Below, piece after piece: positions 1 through 10,100 of a DNA stretch of 64,000 nucleotides; within the stretch, counting starts at the first letter, position 1, and each line of letters opens with the position of its first letter. This DNA comes from Antarcticibacterium flavum. Lineage in GTDB: Bacteria; Bacteroidota; Bacteroidia; Flavobacteriales; Flavobacteriaceae. Below the pieces are notes generated by a model. The model had not been told where the DNA came from. It was given only the letters and a program-made list of their open reading frames with translations, and searched no databases. Location of the stretch: positions 1,674,001 through 1,738,000 of the forward strand of contig NZ_CP040812.1 of NCBI RefSeq assembly GCF_006159205.1. The letters are read 5' to 3'. A program made the translations under genes and the position numbers.

Positions 1-951
1 ATAAGGGATCTGTGTGAAAAATTGCCTGTTATGGTCACCCCAAAATGGGTGAAAACCAAATGCCAGCCACTTGCTATAAGAGATGTATTAAATTTTTTAA
101 CAGGGGTAATTGGTAAAGAGGAATGCTACAATAAATCATTTGATGTGGGCGGGCCAGACGTACTATCGTATAAAGAAATGATGTTACAGTATGCCGAGGT
201 GAGGGGATTAAAACTATACATCCTGGATGTGCCTTTTATGTCTCCAAAGCTTTCTTCTTATTGGCTGTATTTTGTAACCTCAACTTCCTATAAACTGGCA
301 ATGAACCTGGTAGATAGCATGAAAATTGAGGTGATCACAAATGACACACGTCTACAGGATATTCTTGGAATTAAACCCATTCCATATAAAGAAGCCATTA
401 AACTGGCATTTTACAAGATTGAACAGCACCAGGTAGTATCCAGCTGGAAAGATTCTATGAGTAGTGGAAGATTCACCACAGACCCCAATAAATATATACA
501 GGTACCCAGCTTTGGTTGCCTTAAAGATGAGCAAAAGGTGAAAGTGGAAAACCCGGAGGAGGTACTTGAGAGAATATGGGCAATTGGAGGACTTACAGGC
601 TGGTACTACGGCAACTGGTTATGGAAAATACGCGGATTCCTTGATAAATTCTTCGGAGGAGTAGGTCTTCGTCGCGGAAGAACCCATCCAACCGACATCT
701 CTGCCGGGGATTCGCTGGACTTCTGGCGGGTCCTCCTGGCCGATAAGGAGCAAAAACGCTTACTGTTGTTTGCTGAAATGAAAGTTCCCGGCGAAGCCTG
801 GCTGGAATTTGAGATCGACGAACATAATGTGCTACACCAAACTGCCACCTTCAGGCCAAAAGGAATTTGGGGCAGGTTGTACTGGTATACGATGCTCCCA
901 TTTCATTATTTTATATTTGAAGGGATGCTTAAAAAGATTGCGAAAGGTTAA
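1..951 (+). CDS. SDR-type NAD(P)-binding oxidoreductase with C-terminal DUF2867 domain (5' partial)
   Basis: The frame is open from base 1, so the 5' end lies outside the window. The residues before the first possible in-window starts (IRDLCEKL, then TTG at 22 and ATG at 31) read as continuous protein, so those starts are not credible. The visible part begins in the last portion of an NAD(P)-binding Rossmann (NmrA/SDR-like) domain (PKWVKTKCQPLAIRDV, then FDVGGPDVLSYKEMM). It continues into a DUF2867 domain from about residue 170 (ERIWAIGGLTGWYYGNWLW, then RRGRTHPTDISAGDSLDFW). Family members are cytosolic predicted oxidoreductases or nucleoside-diphosphate-sugar epimerase relatives with unknown substrate. 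The nucleotide-binding glycine motif is off-window and cannot be checked. The ending EGMLKKIAKG is typical of the family. Confidence 0.85.
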   Translation: MRDLCEKLPVMVTPKWVKTKCQPLAIRDVLNFLTGVIGKEECYNKSFDVGGPDVLSYKEMMLQYAEVRGLKLYILDVPFMSPKLSSYWLYFVTSTSYKLAMNLVDSMKIEVITNDTRLQDILGIKPIPYKEAIKLAFYKIEQHQVVSSWKDSMSSGRFTTDPNKYIQVPSFGCLKDEQKVKVENPEEVLERIWAIGGLTGWYYGNWLWKIRGFLDKFFGGVGLRRGRTHPTDISAGDSLDFWRVLLADKEQKRLLLFAEMKVPGEAWLEFEIDEHNVLHQTATFRPKGIWGRLYWYTMLPFHYFIFEGMLKKIAKG

Positions 952-1315
952 TTTTCTTCATCTCACTTTTTCTACCACTTTTTTATACTTTCTTATTTCT
1001 GTAGTTATAGCCTCTATTGGGGCAGCAACGCGGGCGTTTGTTAAAACGCCGATAAAAATTTTAACAAAACTTTTAAACTTTAACAGTGTTGTTTGTCGAT
1101 TTAATTTGCATTTTATCGGTTAGTGCCGTTAATTTGACCCGTTCAAGATGCTCAAAAACAGAAGCTTATATTTACTAGTGCTAAAAAATTGAATTATTAG
1201 GATTAAAAGTTGATAAAACCACAAAATTTTCAATTTTTTTAATAAAGTTCAATTACCAATTAGTTATGAAATTGTATGAATTTTCTGCCTTTTGAGAAGT
1301 TAAAGAAAATGCGCG
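952..1315. other. Intergenic region, 364 bp, with one weak hairpin
   Basis: No credible gene. A reading frame at 809-1123 overlaps the end of the oxidoreductase gene and looks like no protein family. A hairpin at 1033-1050 (GGCGTTT, loop GTTA, AAACGCC) lies about 80 bases after the upstream stop and could be a weak terminator, but no T-run follows directly. The rest, 1140-1310, is very AT-rich and presumably carries the promoter of the beta-helix gene. I found no clear TAnnTTTG box there. Confidence 0.4.
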
Positions 1316-3766
1316 ATGCCGAAAAAAATTACCCCAAAGATTTTATTGCAATTCCTTAAAATTACCTTTTGCTTCTCTTTATTCTTATCCTGTTCTACAG
1401 ATGAAACCCTGGAGACTATAGCTGAAAACACACCCCAAAAAACAAATAATACAGGTAAAGCCCTCTATTATAAAGGTGTTTTTGCTACTGCAAACTCCCA
1501 GTTTAGAGGTGTATTCGATTTAAATCTTCCGGAAGGAATGCAGGACCTGAATAAATTAAATTCCTCAGCTACCGGAAAAATCAAGCTTCATACCGGAGAA
1601 GTCTTTGAAGCTATGGCAACGGAAATGAGGTCAAAAGCATCAGAATCAGATTTTAAAGTATTTTTTGACAGTGAGGATCTACAGTTTACTTTTATGTTGG
1701 ATGAAAATGACCAGCCTTTAATTCAGGATGTAGTATATAAAAATCAGCAGGGAGCAATTGTAGCGGCAGAAGAAACTGAAGAAAATCCCGTGACCCCTGT
1801 AACAGGGACGTACAAATGTACCAATTGTGAAAATCAAAATACAGATGTGAATGGTATAGCATTGAATAATAATGAAAGGACATTCAATATGCTCCTCACA
1901 ACAAGGGACGGTGGCACCAGTCTCACTATACAGACTATAGTGGGAATGCTGGTAAATACCGAGCTGCTGGTAAACGAAACCTGTAATACTGTAGATGGAA
2001 TAACTTACTGCACTATAAAAGGGGGTGAAGGTTTGACCAGAGAGCCTTTAACCTGGACAGGGGTTCATAAATACTCTGAGGATGGGTCTAATGACTGCGG
2101 AAGCATCTCGGGAACCTTTCAATATGACTCGGCAGAACTTGGTGCTATAAAAGGAGAATTTCAAAGTGATAATTCCTGCCCCACCTCTTATTTTGTTAGT
2201 CCGGCAGGGAATGATGAAAATACAGGCCTGTCCCCCCAAGATGCCTGGCGCTCTATAAATAAGCTCAATAACACGACGATCCTTCCTGACACTAAGATCT
2301 TCCTTGAAGGCAACCAGGATCACGAAGGGAATCTATATCTGGACAGTAAAGATGCTAATGATCCTGCAAGGCCGGTGATCATCTCCTCCTATGGCAATGG
2401 AAAGGCGAGGATAAAAGCAGGCCTGGAATATGGTATCTACGCTTACAACACCTCTGGTATAAAGATCAACAATCTTATTGTTGCAGGCAGCGGTATGGAA
2501 TCCAATCAAAACTCAGGTATTTACTTCTACAATGACCTCCCCGGCAACACCAAACTGGGCTTTGTGGAAATAACCAATAGTGAAGTACATGGATTTCGAG
2601 ATAATGGAATTGTCATTGGAGCATGGAATGCAAATTCAAAAAATTCAGGTTTTAAAGATGTTCTAATTGAAAATAATAAGGTCTATAATATTTTAGATAA
2701 TGGGATTCAATCCTTCGGTTATTTCTCCTCTACTAAAACGGGGTACGCACATTCGAATATTATTGTAAGAAACTGCGAAGTTTTCAACATTAAGGGCTAT
2801 AGTAAAAATCAGCACTCCGGCAACGGAATTCTCCTTTCTGATGTTCAAAACTCTGTAATTGAATATTCAACGGTATATAACAGCGGCAGCGGCAATACCT
2901 TTACCCAGGGAGGACCTGTTGGTATTTGGTATTGGGATGCAGACCAGGTGACTATTCAGTTTAATGAGGTATATGGCATGGGTTCTGCTTCCAACAAAGA
3001 CGGCGGTGGATTTGATATGGACGGTGGGGTGACAAACGGTATAATGCAGTATAATTATTCACACGACAATGATGGTGCCGGCTATCTAATTGGTCAATTT
3101 ACCGGGGCCAGGCCTATGCAAAACATTATTGTAAGATATAACATAAGCGAAAATGATGCTGCTACAAATGGAGGAAGTGTTTATCTTTTCAATGGTGCCA
3201 ATGTGGCGATGAAGGATATTTACGTGTACAACAACACCTTTTATATTAAAGAACAATCTTCAAATAAAGCCTCTGCAGCGGTAAAATATATTACCTGGAA
3301 ACCGGTGAAGGATAATATCAATTTCTATAATAATATCCTTTTTGCAGAGAATGGAGCCGACCTAATTAATATTCCAGCGGGCTATAAAGGATATTTTGCA
3401 GGGAATATCTACCACACCACCGACACGTTTAGTATCAATTATGACGGAAAAGTTTATAACTCTCTAGAGGACTTCAGAACCAGCGGAAATGAAATTTACA
3501 AGAACACTGCTGTTGGGCTTCAGGAAGATCCATTACTTTCTTCCCCTGGGAATGGCGGAATCATTGGATTTGGCAAATCTTTGCCAAATCTCACGGCCTA
3601 TAAATTGAAAAGTGGCTCCCCTGCAATAGATTCGGGAATCTTAATTGATCTTGATTTGGGGGAAATAGATTTCTATGGGACTGCCCTTACCAATTATGTG
3701 GAACCCGATATAGGCGCTCACGAGGAAGTGACCTCAAAGAGGTCACAACCGGTGGCCACCAAATAA
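1316..3766 (+). CDS. Right-handed parallel beta-helix repeat lipoprotein
   Basis: An 816-aa exported protein. A signal peptide ends in a lipobox-like LFLSC followed by STDET, so it is probably a lipoprotein, and acidic residues after the Cys suit surface display in Bacteroidetes. Residues about 35-290 form an unrecognised N-terminal part with a paired-Cys stretch (TYKCTNCENQ) and further cysteines. From about residue 292 (YFVSPAGNDENTGLSPQDAW) it has the usual opening of a parallel beta-helix, followed by many turns with Asn-rich ladders (IIVRNCEVFNI, VLIENNKVYNI, IIVRYNISEND). Such folds occur in polysaccharide lyases, pectinases and carbohydrate-binding proteins. I cannot identify a catalytic set, so no enzyme activity is assigned. 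There is no T9SS C-terminal domain. The gene stands alone between a 364-bp gap and a strong terminator. Confidence 0.75.
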   Translation: MPKKITPKILLQFLKITFCFSLFLSCSTDETLETIAENTPQKTNNTGKALYYKGVFATANSQFRGVFDLNLPEGMQDLNKLNSSATGKIKLHTGEVFEAMATEMRSKASESDFKVFFDSEDLQFTFMLDENDQPLIQDVVYKNQQGAIVAAEETEENPVTPVTGTYKCTNCENQNTDVNGIALNNNERTFNMLLTTRDGGTSLTIQTIVGMLVNTELLVNETCNTVDGITYCTIKGGEGLTREPLTWTGVHKYSEDGSNDCGSISGTFQYDSAELGAIKGEFQSDNSCPTSYFVSPAGNDENTGLSPQDAWRSINKLNNTTILPDTKIFLEGNQDHEGNLYLDSKDANDPARPVIISSYGNGKARIKAGLEYGIYAYNTSGIKINNLIVAGSGMESNQNSGIYFYNDLPGNTKLGFVEITNSEVHGFRDNGIVIGAWNANSKNSGFKDVLIENNKVYNILDNGIQSFGYFSSTKTGYAHSNIIVRNCEVFNIKGYSKNQHSGNGILLSDVQNSVIEYSTVYNSGSGNTFTQGGPVGIWYWDADQVTIQFNEVYGMGSASNKDGGGFDMDGGVTNGIMQYNYSHDNDGAGYLIGQFTGARPMQNIIVRYNISENDAATNGGSVYLFNGANVAMKDIYVYNNTFYIKEQSSNKASAAVKYITWKPVKDNINFYNNILFAENGADLINIPAGYKGYFAGNIYHTTDTFSINYDGKVYNSLEDFRTSGNEIYKNTAVGLQEDPLLSSPGNGGIIGFGKSLPNLTAYKLKSGSPAIDSGILIDLDLGEIDFYGTALTNYVEPDIGAHEEVTSKRSQPVATK

Positions 3767-3800
3767 AAAAATCTCCGGGAGCATCCCGGAGATTTTTTTT
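3766..3800. terminator. Bidirectional rho-independent terminator
   Basis: A perfect inverted repeat, AAAAAATCTCCGGGA / TCCCGGAGATTTTTT with loop GCA, is flanked by A-runs and T-runs on both sides. It sits between the convergent beta-helix gene (ends 3766) and ctlX (ends 3817) and should stop transcription from both directions. Confidence 0.92.
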
Positions 3801-3816
3801 ATGTTTAATCTTTGTC

Positions 3817-4755
3817 TTAAACTTTCGGTAGAAAAACCTCAGCCAGCATACATCTCGTACTGCCACCTCCGCAGGTCTCTATAGTGTCAATCTCTGCACT
3901 CAGGATCTCACAATGTTTTTCTATTCTCTCTATTTGAGAAGGCTCAAGACTATTATAGGCAGTAGAGCTCATAACAAGAAATTTTTTATCCCCAGCCCCT
4001 TTTACCTGCAACATGTTACCTGCAAAATTGTGAACCTGTGCCTCCGATATTTTAATAACTTCCTTTTTATCCTCCTTTAGGTGCCTAACCACATTTTTTC
4101 GCTCTTTGGGATCATCAATGCTGTCCAAACATATAACAGCAAAATTCTCTGCCACACACATCATAACATTTGTATGATATATGGGCTTTCTTTCTCCATC
4201 CACATCCTGATATGCTGTAAAGATCACGGGGGTAAATTCCATATCCTCACAAAACTCAATAAAAAGATCTTCATTGGCCCTGGGGGATAGTGAACAGTAT
4301 GCTTTTTGGTTTACCCTGTCAAGGATCATACTTCCCGTACCTTCCAGGTATACTTCCTCTTCCTCTGCTCCTGTATAATCCAGTACCTCCTCTATTTTAT
4401 AACCTTTTTGTTCCAGGGCTTCAAAAAACTCCATCCTTCGTTCCCTCCTCCTGTTCACTGCAAACATTGGATAAATAACCGCAGTACCATCTTCATGAAA
4501 GCTCACCCAGTTATTGGGAAAAATAGAATCTGGGGTATCCAGCTCCTTTTTATCCTCCACCACAACCACATTAACTCCGGCTTTTTGTAATTTATTTACG
4601 AAATCATCAAATTCTTTTTGTGCCTGCAGGTTGATTTCTTCGTTTTTAAGCTGAATATCTTCCTGGAAAAAATTATTCACCGCCGTTTCTTCATTCATTC
4701 TAAAACCTACCGGCCTTACCATTAAAACGGTATCTGTAATTTGTCTTGTCATCAT
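3817..4755 (-). CDS. ctlX: Citrulline utilization hydrolase CtlX (amidinotransferase-fold)
   Basis: A 312-aa cytosolic enzyme of the guanidino-group-modifying (pentein) superfamily. In the CtlX family it hydrolyses citrulline to ornithine, CO2 and ammonia. Visible family features: N-terminal VLMVRPVGFRMNEETAVNNFFQ region, IFPNNWVSFHEDG, the LEGTGSMILDR motif, a YHTNVMMCV segment carrying the likely catalytic His, and a C-terminal GGGSTRCMLAEV with the nucleophilic Cys at about residue 302. Length is normal for the family. Two consecutive ATG codons (4755, 4752) could start translation. One base separates it from the stop of the upstream related gene, so the two are almost certainly cotranscribed and coupled. 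The role in arginine/citrulline breakdown is inferred from family plus partner. Confidence 0.9.
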   Translation of the reverse strand: MMTRQITDTVLMVRPVGFRMNEETAVNNFFQEDIQLKNEEINLQAQKEFDDFVNKLQKAGVNVVVVEDKKELDTPDSIFPNNWVSFHEDGTAVIYPMFAVNRRRERRMEFFEALEQKGYKIEEVLDYTGAEEEEVYLEGTGSMILDRVNQKAYCSLSPRANEDLFIEFCEDMEFTPVIFTAYQDVDGERKPIYHTNVMMCVAENFAVICLDSIDDPKERKNVVRHLKEDKKEVIKISEAQVHNFAGNMLQVKGAGDKKFLVMSSTAYNSLEPSQIERIEKHCEILSAEIDTIETCGGGSTRCMLAEVFLPKV

Positions 4756-4756
4756 A

Positions 4757-5671
4757 TTATTCTCTTATAAGTGGTAAAGTTGAGCATCGCAAAAGTCCTT
4801 CCTGCTTGGAGATTTCAGCATAGGGAACTTCCTCCACTTTTATTCCCTGCTCCCTAAGCCATTTGTTAAGCCTCATAAATCCTTTTTCTGAAATAACTAC
4901 ATTTTCAGAAATCGAAAAAATATTTGAATTCATATGATACATTTCATCACGGGTAATTTCAAAAATATTTTCTTTTCCGAAGAGATCTACAAGCCATTGG
5001 TATTCCTCTTCAATAAGAAATCCCCCTTTGTAAATTATTGCTTTATCCTTTCCTACTGGTTGAAAACAACAATCCAGGTGCAGGGCATTGTCCCGGGGCT
5101 CTGTATTTGACTTTTTTAAACTAAAAGAAATCACTTTCCTGTGTGGAAAAAGTTCTTGTAAGGCCTTGACCGCAGCCATATTTGTTCTGGCCGTAATAAA
5201 ATCTTTATAATCATTTCCTTTATATGTACCTACAAAGAGGTAATCCTTATAGGGCATAACATCACCCCCTTCTGCATGGGCCTCCTCGGGTAAGGTTATC
5301 ACCTTATGAGGATCCATTTGTTCTATAACATGGTTAATAGCCTCGATCTCCTCATCTCTATCGGGTAAAATATTAGCTTTGATAAATTTATCCTCTATTA
5401 CAAAGGCTATATCCCGGGTAAAGATTTGATTATAATCCTCAATGAGTTTTGGCCTGTAGACCTTTACATCATATTTGGCTAAAACTGCAGCTACAGCTTC
5501 CATCTCTGCCACCATATCCTCTTCCACAGGATAGGTTCCTGCTCTAATATGCTCTGCCGACTTGGGATCGTAGGCATCTTCCAGCAGTGGGGTTGGCCCG
5601 TTGCTCACAGCCGTACCTAGAACAACTGCCTTTAAAGGAGCTGTTTCACTGGTTATATTTAATTTTAACAT
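4757..5671 (-). CDS. Arginine deiminase / dimethylarginine dimethylaminohydrolase family protein
   Basis: A 304-aa pentein-fold hydrolase. An upstream in-frame TTG at 5680 exists, but ATG at 5671 is the better start because the protein then begins MLKLNITSETAPLKAVVLG, as expected. Motifs: FTRDIAFVI, AEGGDVMPY (substrate-binding acidic pair), ALHLDCCFQPV (catalytic His), and the C-terminal LLRCSTLPL with the nucleophilic Cys about 9 residues from the end. Relatives deiminate arginine or methylated arginine to citrulline. Placed directly before ctlX, it would supply citrulline, so the pair could take arginine to ornithine and ammonia. The exact substrate cannot be told from sequence. Confidence 0.82.
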   Translation of the reverse strand: MLKLNITSETAPLKAVVLGTAVSNGPTPLLEDAYDPKSAEHIRAGTYPVEEDMVAEMEAVAAVLAKYDVKVYRPKLIEDYNQIFTRDIAFVIEDKFIKANILPDRDEEIEAINHVIEQMDPHKVITLPEEAHAEGGDVMPYKDYLFVGTYKGNDYKDFITARTNMAAVKALQELFPHRKVISFSLKKSNTEPRDNALHLDCCFQPVGKDKAIIYKGGFLIEEEYQWLVDLFGKENIFEITRDEMYHMNSNIFSISENVVISEKGFMRLNKWLREQGIKVEEVPYAEISKQEGLLRCSTLPLIRE

Positions 5672-5688
5672 AGGTGACAAATTTTGTG

Positions 5689-5696
5689 CAAATATA
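5689..5696 (-). promoter_or_regulatory. Bacteroidetes -7 box upstream of the arginine/citrulline operon
   Basis: Read on the minus strand the sequence is TATATTTG, an exact match to TAnnTTTG, 17 bases before the preferred ATG at 5671. No convincing TTTG is seen at the expected upstream distance, so the call rests on one element. Confidence 0.55.
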
Positions 5697-5861
5697 AGAA
5701 AAGGTTTTACCTGTTAAATAAACTCTGGTATCAACATCAAAAACTGCCTGGACCATAAGGTGGGCCACCACCTAAAATTTTAAAAGTTATGGTAAATTTT
5801 ATTCTCACTTCTTTTTATATCTTAGCAACAGCCCTACCGGTATAGACTAAATCACATTTTT

Positions 5862-7169
5862 TTGACATTACGAAGAACAATTTATATACCATTTCTTTTG
5901 TTTATGGTACTGTTGGGCTGTAGCAAAAAGGAGCACCAGGATTTTAATAAAGCTACGGTTTATATTGATAAAACTTCCGGCCAATTCAGGCTTATAAGAA
6001 AGGGAGAGCCCTTTTACATAAAAGGAGGTGCTACTTCCAGAGCCAATTTAAATTCTTTAAGGGAAGCCGGTGGCAATACGGCCAGAATTTACGACACGGT
6101 AAATTTAAAAGAAGTCTTAAATGAAGCCCACGCTCTTGGCCTTGCTGTTGTTGTGGATATTCCCCTTCCTACTTTTAAAAGTAGTGCCAATTTTTATGAA
6201 GATGGAGAATATTTTGATTTAGCAAGAATGAATATTGAGCAAACCGTAAGATTACATAGGGATCATCCTGCTCTTTTATACTGGAACCTGGGCAATGAAC
6301 TTTATTACCCTTATTTCTATAAAAACACAAATTTTTTCGAACGCTTCAATGAGCTTATCTCATTGATCAAAGGTATTGATCCAAATCATCCTGTAAGTAC
6401 TACTACCATAGGTGCAAATAAATTAAGGGTATTGAGTATACATAGAAAAAGTCCGCAATTGGATTTTATTTCTTTCAACTCCTTTGGGACCCTAAGCCAG
6501 TTTTCTTCAAAACTTAAACCTATTTCCTCTATTTGGACAGGTCCACACGTTACCAGTGAATGGGGTGTAAACGGGTATTGGGAGACAGGCCTCACTGCCT
6601 GGGGAGCTCCTGTTGAGGAAACAAGCACAAAGAAAGCAGAGCTCATAGAAGAAAGGTACCACTCTTACATCGCAGAAATTAAAAAGGAAAACTCCTTTGG
6701 AAGTTTTGTTTTTTATTGGGGATATAAAGATGAAGCCACTCCTACATGGTTTAGTCTATTTGGAAAAAACGGTGAGAGAACAGAAAGTGTTCTTAGGCTG
6801 GAAAATATATGGAAGGAAACTTCTACTTTATATCCAGGCCCGGTTGTAAATTACCTTATACTGGAAGGGAAAGGGGCTATGGATAATATAATTTTACCCG
6901 GTAATCAATTGGTTGAAGCAGAAATAGTTTTACCAGAAGTTAAAGAAGATTATTCTTATAATTGGGAGGTACGTTACGAATCCTGGAATGAACTTCTTAT
7001 AAGCAGAGCTTCTCAAATAGATTTCTTCCTTTCCAATAACAGGGTAAAATTTTTAACTCCCATAGAAGAGGGACCATATCGTTTATTTGTAACTATTGGT
7101 AATAATAGTGATTATATCGCGACTGCCAATATCCCATTTTATGTATTAAACCCAACCAATGGAGAGTAA
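5862..7169 (+). CDS. Glycoside hydrolase-like TIM-barrel lipoprotein (GH2/clan GH-A type)
   Basis: A 435-aa predicted lipoprotein. The start is probably TTG at 5862, because the signal peptide (LRRTIYIPFLLFMVLLGCSKK, lipobox LLGC) only exists from there; the first ATG at 5904 would truncate it. The barrel carries clan-A features: LREAGGNTARIYD on an early strand, LLYWNLGNELYYP with the presumed acid/base Glu146, and VTSEWGVNGYW with the presumed nucleophile Glu233. The last ~90 residues look like a beta-sandwich accessory domain. Its stop overlaps the start of the GT2 fusion gene by 11 bases, so the two are translationally linked. It probably acts on the polymer made by that synthase; the sugar is unknown. 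Confidence 0.78.
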   Translation: MTLRRTIYIPFLLFMVLLGCSKKEHQDFNKATVYIDKTSGQFRLIRKGEPFYIKGGATSRANLNSLREAGGNTARIYDTVNLKEVLNEAHALGLAVVVDIPLPTFKSSANFYEDGEYFDLARMNIEQTVRLHRDHPALLYWNLGNELYYPYFYKNTNFFERFNELISLIKGIDPNHPVSTTTIGANKLRVLSIHRKSPQLDFISFNSFGTLSQFSSKLKPISSIWTGPHVTSEWGVNGYWETGLTAWGAPVEETSTKKAELIEERYHSYIAEIKKENSFGSFVFYWGYKDEATPTWFSLFGKNGERTESVLRLENIWKETSTLYPGPVVNYLILEGKGAMDNIILPGNQLVEAEIVLPEVKEDYSYNWEVRYESWNELLISRASQIDFFLSNNRVKFLTPIEEGPYRLFVTIGNNSDYIATANIPFYVLNPTNGE

Positions 7170-10100
7170 TTTAAAGGCTCCATCAAAAGGTGAGCGAAGC
7201 ATCCTCAAGTTTATGATTCTTCTGGGAATTTTCAGCATCCTGAATTTCCTCATCTTCTTTTTTCAGCCAGAATACAGGGGGACTTGTTCCTGTACATCTT
7301 ACTTATTATCTCCCTCTCCTATAGTATTCTTAAGAAGTTATACATGTGGTATAACTATTCTAATATCTCAGTCCCCGAAAAACCAGATCATACTCCAAAC
7401 CTCAGTGTGGATATACTCACAACCTATTTTCCTGGTGAGCCATACCAAATGACGATTACTACGCTGGAGGCTATAAAAAACATTGAATATCCACATACCA
7501 CCTTTCTTTGTGACGAAGCTAATGATCCTTTTTTAAAAGAATTTTGCATCCAAAATGATATAATACACGTTACCCGATCCAACAGGATTAATGCTAAAGC
7601 TGGAAATATAAATAACGCATTGGAAAATTATGCAACGGGAGATATTTGTGTAATCCTTGACCCCGATCATATACCCGAACCTCATTTCCTGGACCCCATT
7701 CTCCCCCATTTTGCAAACGAACAAATAGCCTTTGTCCAAATTGTACAGTCCTACTATAACATAAAAGAGACCCTGGTGGCACGAGGTGCGGCTGAACAGA
7801 CCTTCCAGTTTTATGGTCCAATGATGATGACATTAAATGCCTACGGCACGGTGAACGCCATAGGAGCTAATTGTGTTTTTCGCAGAAAAGCGCTGGACAG
7901 CATTGGAGGGCATGCACCAGGATTATGTGAAGACATGCATACAGCAATGTTATTGTATGCAAAAGGGTGGAAAGCGGTATACGTACCTGAAATATTGGCC
8001 CGTGGCCTCGCCCCTTCCAATATTACAAACTTCTTCAAACAACAAATCAAATGGTCTCGCGGCACTTTTGATTTGCTGCTAAAAGTCTATCCAAAGATAT
8101 TTCATAAACTCACGGCAAGACAAAAGATCCACTTTGGTATTTTACCCCTACATTATCTTGGAGGCCTTATCACGTTTATTAACTTCTTAATACCAATTTT
8201 ATCCTTACTGTTTTCAACTATACCATGGAAAGGAAATATTGTGGATTTTGCTATTGTCATTGCTCCTGTTGCTGCCAGTTCTATTTTAATAAGAACCTTT
8301 GTTCAAAAATGGGTAATAGAAAAAAGGGAACGTGGTTTTCATATTCTTGGAGGTTTGCTCCATATAAACACCTGGTGGATCTATCTCGTTGGATTGGGTT
8401 ATACAATACTAAATAAAAAAGTACCCTACCTCCCTACTCCAAAAGAGAACGAATGGAATTCCAACTATAAGATCGTGATTCCAAATATAATAATAGCTTT
8501 ATTGTCTTTATTTGCTATAGGGTATGGCCTGCAAAGAGACTTTACACCTTATAGCATACTCATGGCCGGCTTCGCCTTTTTCAATGCCTGTATAATGTTC
8601 TTTGGAGTATATTTAAGCAACAAGGTTACAAATCAAAATAGGCTGCTCCGCAGTCATTTAAAACCCTCAGGTATTAGAAATCTCTACAGCTTAAAACAAA
8701 ATAGTTTTAAAGCAGCGAATGTCATCTTCAATCTTACGAGGAGATTGGCTCTTCCTCTTCTCCTTCTTCTTCTAATATCCTCAATGACATTTAAAGAGAG
8801 AAATGACAAAGCGCGCTGGGAAAAAATACCTGTAACTTACCAAAAGGATTCAAAACCTTCCTTCCTTGGTATTTACCAGCCTAAGGAAGAAACAGCACTT
8901 CCTGATATTTCAGAGATTAACTTGATGGAGAATCTTCTCAACAAAAATTTCAATATTATCTCTTTATACCTGGGGTGGGAGAATAATTCCCAGGTCAATT
9001 TCCCCCATAGTGAGATTAGAACTATATATGAGAAAAATGCAATTCCGTTAATAACCTGGGAGCCCTGGACGAATGATTCTCTCGTTGTGGACGGAGAGGC
9101 TTTTCCAGGGAGAGAAAAATCCTTGAAAAAGATTGCTGATGGTCATTATGACAGTTATATCCTGGATTTTCTGAAAATTTTGAAGTCTTACGACAAACCG
9201 GTTTTTCTTCGCTTCGCACATGAATTTGATAACCCAGGCTATCCCTGGTCCCATATAAATAACAATACCCCTGAAGATTTCAAGAAAGCCTGGCGACATT
9301 TACATGAGTTGATCCATCAACTTCAGGCAGACAACATTATGACCGTTTGGAATCCCTGGAAACCTGAAGCTATTGAAGATTATTTTCCGGGTGATAATTA
9401 TATTGACTGGGTTGGTTTAACTATATTAAACTATAGTAGTTTAAATGAAGATGGCAATACACATTCGTTTGATGAATTATACCAACCTTTTAAGGACAAA
9501 CTTTTTCTTTTAACCAAAAAACCGGTTATGATAGCTGAATTTGGTTCATTAAAACTGCAGGGTAACCAGAAGGAGTGGGTGGAGAATTCAATTTCTACAA
9601 TTGAAAATAAACATCCTGAAATAAGGAGCATAGTATTTTTTAACAGCCACATAGATCAAAATATACCTGATAATCAATTTTACCCTTATTCTTTCCTAGA
9701 CTGGTCCTTAAAATCTAACCTGGATCTCCTAAACAGAATAGAAACCGCCCCCACTTACTTTGAGGTTAACCCTGGAACTGGTAAGAAAGATCTATATCCC
9801 TTAAATTTTGATTATAAGGGAATTTATGGGGTACACTATAAAAAAGGAAAAGAGTGGAAGGACAATTATTACGCACTTACCAGGAAGACAATCGTAAATG
9901 ATTTTCAACTGATGCAAGAGGCCGGTATTAACACTATAAAATATACAGGCAGTTCCATCTATGATTATAATGTAAACAACATCGCTGCCGATTTTGGTAT
10001 AAATTTATTTTTCAATTTTCCTGCCGATCATTGGCAAACAATAGAAGGAAACGACAGAAAAGACTTTCTTGAAAGAATTGAAAAACTTAAGGACCAAAAA

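Noticed and set aside
7277..7281. Phase-variable contingency tract in the GT2-GH gene
   Set aside because: Five or six G is too short for frequent slippage, and two unrelated genes show the same defect, so an error is more likely; kept only as an alternative.
7277..7290. Programmed ribosomal frameshift in the GT2-GH gene
   Set aside because: No slippery heptamer of the known type, stimulatory stem or Shine-Dalgarno-like element is evident next to the site.
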